Source: Siccirubricoccus phaeus
GTDB taxonomy: Bacteria > Pseudomonadota > Alphaproteobacteria > Acetobacterales > Acetobacteraceae
Direction: 5' to 3'
Length of the DNA: 64,000 bases
Assembly: GCF_008360935.1 (NCBI RefSeq)
Contig: NZ_SRXO01000004.1
Span: 62,001-126,000 of the forward strand
Shown here: positions 58,682-64,000 of the stretch, in pieces
Layout of the letters: each line of letters starts with the position of its first letter
Numbering within the stretch: position 1 is the stretch's first letter
Notes under the pieces: generated by a model
Told to the model about the DNA's origin: nothing
Databases searched by the model: none
Seen by the model: the letters and a program-made list of their open reading frames with translations, nothing else
Made by a program: the position numbers and the translations under genes

Positions 58682-58786
58682 TAGAGCGTGATCGGTTGAG
58701 GTCGAATCGACCGAGACCGTGAATCACGCGACCGAACAATGAGCTAGAGCGGGGCGGGTGAGCGCAGCTCAACCGATCCCGCTCTA
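58682..58786. repeat. Palindromic TA-bounded element A5
   Basis: Intact 105-bp family A copy, nearly identical to A4 and matching the complement of A1. It stands 26 bp upstream of the twin operators, in the upstream region of the HxlR gene, and is not at a stop codon. Confidence 0.88.
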
Positions 58787-59240
58787 GGGGGGGGGCGGGA
58801 TGATCCGCGGCCGGTCCGCTGCTCGGACCTTGAGGCGAGGGGGGTGCGCTGGCGGATGGCGCAGGCCGCGCAAGTGGCTGGCGAGCCTCGACGGGTTTGC
58901 CGTCCTGCGCAGCCGTGCTGCTTCGGCGGGCGACGCAACGCAGCCCGGCGTTCGGCCTGTTTTGAAGGGTTCGCAGGCACGTCCCGGCGGGGCTGTGCCG
59001 CCCCGGCGTCGTGCGTCGTACGTCGGGCCGACGGTGTCGCGGTTGCCGGCATCGACGATGGCCGGCACGTCCTGCCCGAGGGCCTCCGAGGCTGGCTATA
59101 AAGCCGGCCGGCTCACCCCGCGGGCCTGAAACCCAGACCGGGGTCCGGGGACCGGTCCGGTCCCTGGCGGAGGTGCGGGGTCGCCGACGCTGCCCGCGAC
59201 GGCTTCCTGCCAGGGGCCAGGGGCGGAGCCCCTGGCGTCA
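58787..59240. other. Intergenic, no gene; family E block at its end
   Basis: About 450 bp between A5 and folE with no supported gene; the open frames are Arg/Pro-rich on every strand. From 59131 a family E block appears (GGGGTCCGGGGACCGGTCCGG, GACCGG palindromes), ending in CCAGGGGC-GGA-GCCCCTGG (59218-59236), which lies immediately after the folE stop codon and may form its mRNA 3' end. Confidence 0.5.
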
Positions 59241-59876
59241 CCCCTCGATCCCGCCCCGCTGCCCCGCGATCATCGCCAGGAACTCCTTGCGGGTGGTGGG
59301 GTTGTCCCGGAACGCTCCCAGCATCCGGCTGGTCACCATGGAGACCCCCGGCTTGTGGATGCCGCGCGTCGTCATGCATTGATGCGCCGCCTCGATCACC
59401 ACGGCGACACCTTTGGGCTGCAGCACCTCATTGATGCAATTCGCCACCTGGGCGGTCAGCTTCTCCTGGATCTGCAGGCGCTTGGCGTAGACTTCCAGCA
59501 CCCGCGCCAGCTTGCTGATGCCGACGACGCGGCCGGCCGGCAGGTAGGCGATATGCGCCCGGCCGATGATCGGCACCATGTGGTGCTCGCAATGCGATTC
59601 CAGGCGGATGTCGCGCAGCACCACCATTTCGTCATAGCCGTCCGTCTCCTCGAAGGAGCGGGCGAGGAGTTCCACCGGGTCCGTGGCGTAGCCGGCGAAG
59701 AATTCCTCATAGGCGCGGGCGACGCGGGCGGGGGTGTCGATCAGCCCTTCCCGGTCCGGGTCGTCGCCGGCCCAGCGCAGCAGGGTGCGGACGGCGGCTT
59801 CCGCCTCCTCCCGGCTGGGGCGGGCGTCCAGGGAGGCCTGGGTTTCGACCAGGCGCGGTGGGGTCTGGATGTTCAA
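59238..59876 (-). CDS. folE: GTP cyclohydrolase I
   Basis: 212-residue enzyme (from the TTG at 59876) that makes dihydroneopterin triphosphate from GTP for folate. [48 protein letters not shown] contains the zinc Cys/His pair and the active-site loop; [17 protein letters not shown] has the second zinc Cys, and the C-terminus is the normal [10 protein letters not shown]. No ATG is available near the right length: alternatives are TTG 59876 and GTG 59948, the latter adding 24 residues without conserved character. It is monocistronic in appearance. Confidence 0.93.
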   Translation of the reverse strand: MNIQTPPRLVETQASLDARPSREEAEAAVRTLLRWAGDDPDREGLIDTPARVARAYEEFFAGYATDPVELLARSFEETDGYDEMVVLRDIRLESHCEHHMVPIIGRAHIAYLPAGRVVGISKLARVLEVYAKRLQIQEKLTAQVANCINEVLQPKGVAVVIEAAHQCMTTRGIHKPGVSMVTSRMLGAFRDNPTTRKEFLAMIAGQRGGIEG

Positions 59877-60162
59877 GGTCTCGGTCCCATTTTGGCGCGC
59901 CGGGGGATCGGCTGGTCGGTCGCCCGCCCTCGGCTGCGCCTTTCGCACATGGGCGGCATCGGTACGGCTGCAATAGTCGCACCTTAGGCGGGAGTCACCA
60001 ACCCCACCTCTTCGTGCCCTCCATACCCGGCCACCCGCGAGGGCCCCAACCGCTGATGTCTCAGAGCCTTCCGTCCCGAGGGGCCATCGGCATTCCCGAC
60101 AGGCCCCGAGGAGAGCAAGGCCCCTCCGCCGCGGCGAGACTCAGGCTACGCCCGCCATCGGC

Positions 60163-60807
60163 TCAGGCATTGGCGAGGACGAACTCGGCCTCGGTCTTCG
60201 CCTTCACCTCTTCCAGCGTCACCTCCGGCGCCAGCTCCACCAGCTCCAGCCGCGTCTCGCCGCGGCGGGCGAGGCGGAACACCGCGAGCTCCGTGATCAC
60301 CATATCCACCACCCGGGCGCCGGTCAGCGGCAGGGTGCAGGCCTTCAGCAGCTTCGGCTTGCCGCCGGCGGTGTGCTCCATCAGCACCACCACCTTCTTC
60401 ACGCCGGCGACGAGATCCATCGCCCCGCCCATCCCCTTCACCATCTTGCCGGGGATCATCCAGTTGGCGAGGTCGCCATTCGCCGCCACCTGCAGCGCGC
60501 CGAGGATGGAGAGGTCGATATGCCCGCCGCGGATCATGGCGAAGCTGTCGGCGCTGCTGAAATAGGAGCTCGTGGGCAGCTCCGTGATGGTCTGCTTGCC
60601 GGCGTTGATGAGGTCCGGATCCTCCTCCCCCGCATAGGGGAAGGGGCCGAGGCCGAGCATGCCATTCTCCGACTGGAGCTGGACGTTCATGCCGGCGGGC
60701 ACGTGGTTCGCCACCAGCGTTGGGATGCCGATGCCGAGATTGACGTAGAAACCGTCCTGCAATTCGCGGGCGGCGCGGGCCGCCATCTGGTCACGGGTCC
60801 AGGCCAT
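60163..60807 (-). CDS. scoB: Succinyl-CoA:3-ketoacid CoA-transferase subunit B
   Basis: 214-residue beta subunit. The catalytic Glu is E47 in [19 protein letters not shown] and [26 protein letters not shown] are the family motifs. The tail DVVAV-like [17 protein letters not shown] is typical of ScoB. With ScoA it moves CoA from succinyl-CoA to acetoacetate for ketone-body or PHB degradation. Three bases separate the scoA stop and this start. It is distinct from the PcaIJ-like pair at 11322-12772, so the window has two complete class I CoA-transferase systems. Confidence 0.93.
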   Translation of the reverse strand: MAWTRDQMAARAARELQDGFYVNLGIGIPTLVANHVPAGMNVQLQSENGMLGLGPFPYAGEEDPDLINAGKQTITELPTSSYFSSADSFAMIRGGHIDLSILGALQVAANGDLANWMIPGKMVKGMGGAMDLVAGVKKVVVLMEHTAGGKPKLLKACTLPLTGARVVDMVITELAVFRLARRGETRLELVELAPEVTLEEVKAKTEAEFVLANA

Positions 60808-60810
60808 GGC

Positions 60811-61542
60811 TCAAACCTCCTCCCCGGCGGCCGCCGCCGGTTCGCGCTGGCGCACGGTGCGCTGCTCGATCCGCTTCTCATAGCCCGGCGGGCATTGGAC
60901 GATGCGCTTCACGAAGACGCCGGGGGTGATGATGTGGTCCGGGTTGATCTCGCCCGGCTTCACCAGATGCTCCACCTGCGCCACGGTCATGCGGGCGGCG
61001 GTCGCCATGATGGGGTTGAAGTTCCGCGCGGTCTTCCGATAGACGAGGTTGCCCTCGGTATCGCCCGTCCAGGCATGGATGATGGCGAGGTCGCCGACGA
61101 TGCCGCGCTCCTGCACATAGGTCTCGCCGTCGAACTCCGCGGTGGGCTTGCCTTCCGCCACGGCGGTGCCGACGCCGGTCTTGGTGTAGAAGGCGGGGAT
61201 GCCGGCGCCGCCGGCGCGGATCCGCTCGGCCAGCGTGCCCTGCGGGTTGAACTCGATCTCCAGCTCCCCGGCCAGGTACTGCTCGGCGAAGGTCTTGTTC
61301 TCCCCGACATAGGAGCTGATCATCTTCTTCACCTGCCGCGTCCTGAGCAGCAGGCCAAGGCCGGCATCGTCGATGCCGGCATTGTTGGAGACGATGGTGA
61401 GGTCCTTCACCCCGCTCTCCCGGATCGCCTCGATCAGCAGCGAGGGGATGCCGCAGAGGCCGAAGCCGCCGGAGAGGATCATCATCCCGTCGCGCAGCAC
61501 GCCGGCCAGCGCCGCCGTCGCGTCCGGATAGAGTTTGCCCAT
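60811..61542 (-). CDS. scoA: Succinyl-CoA:3-ketoacid CoA-transferase subunit A
   Basis: 243-residue alpha subunit: LSGGFGLCGIP (about 23-33) is the CoA loop; NAGIDDAGLGLLLRTRQVKKMISSYVGENKTFAEQYLAGELEIEFNPQGTLAERIR is the family core. GENKTFAEQYLAGE is a ScoA-type segment and separates it from PcaI. Expressed first in scoAB. The start at 61542 has GGAAGGAGCATCCCCGC upstream, a plausible ribosome-binding site. The gene ends within an Ala/Glu-rich tail. Confidence 0.93.
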   Translation of the reverse strand: MGKLYPDATAALAGVLRDGMMILSGGFGLCGIPSLLIEAIRESGVKDLTIVSNNAGIDDAGLGLLLRTRQVKKMISSYVGENKTFAEQYLAGELEIEFNPQGTLAERIRAGGAGIPAFYTKTGVGTAVAEGKPTAEFDGETYVQERGIVGDLAIIHAWTGDTEGNLVYRKTARNFNPIMATAARMTVAQVEHLVKPGEINPDHIITPGVFVKRIVQCPPGYEKRIEQRTVRQREPAAAAGEEV

Positions 61543-61703
61543 GCGGGGATGCTCCTTCCCTGGCCGTGTCCCGAGGGGCGCAAGCTAATGGGGCCGGGCG
61601 GTGCGGGGAAGCCTGCTGAAGGGGCTGATCCGGCGGTGATGGGGGCCTTGCGCCCCCTGCGGGGGGCCGCTATACGCCGCCTCCTCTTCCAGTACTCCCT
61701 TGG

Positions 61704-61779
<76 letters not shown>

Positions 61780-61785
61780 GTATAG

Positions 61786-61849
61786 AAACCGCCTCCGACC
61801 AGGGACTTAGCCGCCAGACGGTGTCCCAGGTCGGGGGCGGTTTTTCTTT
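61786..61849 (+). terminator. Rho-independent terminator after tRNA-Ala
   Basis: AAACCGCC-TCCGACC pairs with GGTCGGGGGCGGTTT across a 26-base centre, followed by TTTTTCTTT. It lies 6 bp downstream of the tRNA CCA and should end the tRNA transcript. Confidence 0.8.
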
Positions 61850-61972
61850 GAGGGGTGCGGCGCCGGACACCGCCGGGACACCAGACGCCCGCGAGGCGGG
61901 TGGCCGCCCCAATGAATCCTTGGCCGGGGACAGCGGGCCGGGCCGGGAGCGCGAGCTCAACAAGGATCCAGC

Positions 61973-62434
61973 GTGACCGAGGGCCCCGAGGATCTCCTCG
62001 ACCCCAGGCGGAAGCCGACCGACAGCCCGGAGGCGCCAGCCATGTGGATCGCGGGCCGGTGGCGGTTCGTCCCGTGGGTGCCTCCCGCGCTGCTGGCACC
62101 CTGCAACTCATTCGCCGAGGCCGTGGACCAGGCGCGCCGGTTCGCCACGGAGCGCGGCAAACTCCAAGCGAGGGTCGCAGCGAAGTCGTCGAACCCCTTC
62201 GAGTTGCTGGCCGCCGACGACGAGCTAGCAGCGCAGGAGTTGGCCGGGGACAGCAGCGGCCTTCCAGACGGTTCCGTGGCGCACGAGCTGCCTGCGGATC
62301 TCGGCGGCGGGCTCATCCGTGAGACGCCGACCGGCGACCTGCACGCGGAGGTGCTCGCGAGCCGGGCCGCGCTGGATCGGCTCTTGCCCGAACTCGGTCA
62401 GGGCACCCCGCCGCCAGCCTGGGGCGGCGGATAG
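61973..62434 (+). CDS. Hypothetical protein downstream of tRNA-Ala
   Basis: 153 residues beginning with GTG at 61973, with AAGGATCC upstream. Acidic, Ala/Leu-rich; a middle helix NSFAEAVDQARRFATERGKLQARVAAKSSNPFELLAADDELAAQELAG. No known family. Codon use (CTC, GTC, GAG, CCG) differs from the flanking core genes. It overlaps the convergent gene at 62398 by 37 bp. A 15-base direct repeat TTGGCCGGGGACAGC occurs at 61920 and 62240, near its two ends. Likely part of the island that follows. Confidence 0.5.
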   Translation: MTEGPEDLLDPRRKPTDSPEAPAMWIAGRWRFVPWVPPALLAPCNSFAEAVDQARRFATERGKLQARVAAKSSNPFELLAADDELAAQELAGDSSGLPDGSVAHELPADLGGGLIRETPTGDLHAEVLASRAALDRLLPELGQGTPPPAWGGG

Positions 62435-62922
62435 GGGGTCGGCAGGCCAGCCGCGGCAAAGTGCCGCTCCATCGCGGCCACCTCCGGGGCGCTCCGGTCC
62501 AGCAGGCTGCACCTGCCGTGGTCCGCCTCGTGGGCGAGGATCTCTGCGAGCCTCGCCCGGGCGGCCCGCATCCGCGCGACCATGTCCCCGCTCCCGCTGA
62601 CGTCGAGCGTCGGCCCGTACAAGCGGAGCAAGGCCCCGGCGAACCGTGAATCGCCGTTCCGCAGGTCGCGTTCGATGGCGTCCATCCGCTCCGCGTCGGT
62701 CATGGGACGCGGCTTCCTGCGCTCCCGGACGGCAGCGGCGAAGCCGACCTCCCTGGCCCGCAGCAGGACAGTCTTGCAGTCCTCGAACGACCGGCCGCCC
62801 GGGGTGCGACCCTCGGCCATCGCCCGCCGGATCTCCTCGTCCGGGGGCATGGCCCACACCGCATGCGGCCCAGAGGCATCCGCCTGGGCGCTCCGCATGC
62901 AGCCGCCAGCTCCATCTTCCAT
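62398..62922 (-). CDS. Hypothetical protein, convergent with the preceding gene
   Basis: 174 residues starting MEDGAGGCMRSAQAD; the AGGGAGGGG site a few bases upstream decides this start over others in the long frame. A charged helical core (MPPDEEIRRAMAEGRTPGGRSFEDCKTVLLRAREVG; MTDAERMDAIERDLRNGDSRFAGALLRLYG) looks real. No family recognised. It points away from the helicase gene, with a 294-bp divergent interval between. It may be a regulator or accessory of the island; that is only a guess. Confidence 0.6.
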   Translation of the reverse strand: MEDGAGGCMRSAQADASGPHAVWAMPPDEEIRRAMAEGRTPGGRSFEDCKTVLLRAREVGFAAAVRERRKPRPMTDAERMDAIERDLRNGDSRFAGALLRLYGPTLDVSGSGDMVARMRAARARLAEILAHEADHGRCSLLDRSAPEVAAMERHFAAAGLPTPYPPPQAGGGVP

Positions 62923-63216
62923 TGGTGCCCCTCCCTGTGGCGTGCTGGTTCCCATGCGCCCTCCACAGGGCAATGGTGCCTCGGGCCATGCCGCAAGGGA
63001 GTCCGCCCGGGCTGCAGGCGCGGCCCTCACCGAGGCACCGTTCAGAAAATCCGCGTTTTCCGAGACGTGGCGGGCCCGGCGGCAGCCCATGGCGCTTGTT
63101 TTCTTCCGCTCCCTCTTGAGATTTAGAGTAGAATAAGAGGCAGTCCCCTCCGCTTTCTGGTGTCTCCTGGTGGCGTGCTCGGGGCGCATTCCACCACAGG
63201 TGCCGCGAGGTCGGAC
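62923..63216. other. Divergent promoter region of the helicase
   Basis: 294 bp between divergent starts. A locally AT-rich stretch at about 63094-63140 (TTGTTTTCTTCC, then TTGAGATTTAGAGTAGAATAAGAGG) stands out in this GC-rich DNA and probably holds one or both promoters; TAGAAT at 63129 is a -10 candidate without a clear -35. No RNA gene seen. Confidence 0.45.
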
Positions 63217-64000
63217 ATGAAGGTCGGCGACCGGCTGCTGCTGCCACGACGCTACGCCGTGGACGAACAGGTCAACGGCAATCCCATCCGGCAGCTCCTC
63301 CACCCCGAGCGGACCGCCACGGTCGCGGCCCGCCGCCTCACCTCCCGGGGTGCGCCCGACGGTTTCGTGCTCAATGCCGACGCCGGGAGGGCCGTCCTGC
63401 TCCTCGGACGGCGGCCGAAAGGCAACGAGGGCTTCGACCAGGTGCTCGTCGCACGGCCGGGTGTCCCGGCGGGGGACCGGCAGGTGGCCGCGGGCGTCGC
63501 GGTGAACGCCGCGTGGGTCGGTGCGCCTGACGCGGCGCCGAGCTGGCGTGCGCCGGGCGCCGCGGCCGAGGAGGCGAGGCGGTCCTGGGACGGCGCGTTC
63601 GCCTTCCGGGAGGAGGTCAAGGACGCGGATGGGAAGGTGACCGAGTGCGGCCTGCGGCCTCCCCAGGTCGGCGCGCTGTACGCGGTCCTCGCGCACTGGA
63701 GGGGGGTCGCGGACCCGGCGACAGTGGTCATGCCCACCGGCACCGGGAAGACCGAGACGATGCTCGCGATCCTCGCGCGGGAGCGGATGCCCCGGCTCCT
63801 CGTGGTGGTCCCCGGCAACGCGCTCCGCGACCAGATCGCCGGGAAATTCGAGACCTTCGGGCTGCTGCGGACGCTCGGCGTCCTCGGACCCGGCGCCCTG
63901 TTCCCCGTGGTCTGCACGCTGCGGCACAGGCCGCGCTCGGTCGAGGAGGCGGAGGACATCTTCCTGCGCTGCAACGTGGTCGTGGCCAGCATGCAGGTGC
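63217..64000 (+). CDS. DEAD/DEAH-type superfamily 2 helicase, N-terminal part (runs off window)
   Basis: 261 codons are open from ATG 63217 to the end of the window; the gene continues outside. It has no stop in this frame, so it would be missed by a closed-ORF search. Residues about 145-180 read GLRPPQVGALYAVLAHWRG, then VVMPTGTGKTETMLAIL, the Q-like region and Walker A of SF2 helicases, followed by LLVVVPGNALRDQIAGKF (motif Ia) and CNVVVASMQV (motif Ic). The first 140 residues are an undefined N-domain. The layout fits defence-type helicases and restriction R subunits, but the class cannot be assigned without the rest. GAGGTCGGAC precedes the ATG; a GTG at 63175 is in frame. Confidence 0.85.
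   Translation, partial: MKVGDRLLLPRRYAVDEQVNGNPIRQLLHPERTATVAARRLTSRGAPDGFVLNADAGRAVLLLGRRPKGNEGFDQVLVARPGVPAGDRQVAAGVAVNAAWVGAPDAAPSWRAPGAAAEEARRSWDGAFAFREEVKDADGKVTECGLRPPQVGALYAVLAHWRGVADPATVVMPTGTGKTETMLAILARERMPRLLVVVPGNALRDQIAGKFETFGLLRTLGVLGPGALFPVVCTLRHRPRSVEEAEDIFLRCNVVVASMQV

Overview
The window is very GC-rich chromosomal DNA (roughly 70% G+C by eye) with alphaproteobacterial gene content. Examples are a 5-aminolevulinate synthase for C4-pathway heme synthesis, a DciA-DsbA-SMC block divergent from MutY, MetX-MetW, a CIO-type bd oxidase, and several DUF families typical of alphaproteobacteria. The style of genes and intergenic repeats suggests an Acetobacteraceae member (Roseomonas-like). 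That placement is inference from gene content, not from a marker gene.

Layout. 1-7.8 kb: the end of an RND efflux pump, a TerB-like protein, a DinG-type helicase, a ChbG-type deacetylase, a DUF429-like protein, a cytochrome b561 and DUF1491. 7.9-20.3 kb: an orphan OmpR-type response regulator, a MaoC-type hydratase, a DEDDh exonuclease, a PEP-mutase-family enzyme, a PcaIJ-like CoA transferase followed by two acyl-CoA dehydrogenases and an enoyl-CoA hydratase, an ABC exporter, an amidase and two tandem paralogous lipoproteins. 20.7-29.6 kb: hemA, the cioAB oxidase with a detached DUF2474 subunit, an ACT-like protein, DUF2125, a ChaC enzyme and two methyltransferases. 29.7-37.1 kb: SMC, DsbA-like, DciA and divergent mutY. 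37.2-42.1 kb: a surface-polysaccharide group (YdcF, GT2, FemAB-like, O-antigen-ligase-like). 42.1-47.6 kb: metXW divergent from a chorismate mutase-hisC-prephenate dehydrogenase operon, then DUF29. 47.8-55.2 kb: a probable iron-uptake operon with two paralogous TonB receptors, each preceded by the same 20-nt palindromic site. 55.5-61.5 kb: a peroxiredoxin-like/2OG-oxygenase fusion, a MATE pump with its HxlR regulator, folE and scoAB.

61.7-64 kb: a tRNA-Ala(GGC) gene followed by DNA with a different codon style. It holds two unrecognised genes and the start of a large P-loop helicase that runs off the window. This looks like the edge of a genomic or defence island, but no integrase is visible.

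The most unusual structure is a set of short palindromic intergenic elements (families A-D, about 40-117 bp). All begin TAG and end CTA, sharing a TA at each end. In six places the element's first TAG is the stop codon of the adjacent gene, and twice two elements are fused through one shared TA. This fits TA-targeting MITE-like elements that land on TAA/TAG stop codons and keep the gene intact. A second, larger class of modular GC-rich hairpin blocks (family E) lies between many genes and in places encodes C-terminal tails.
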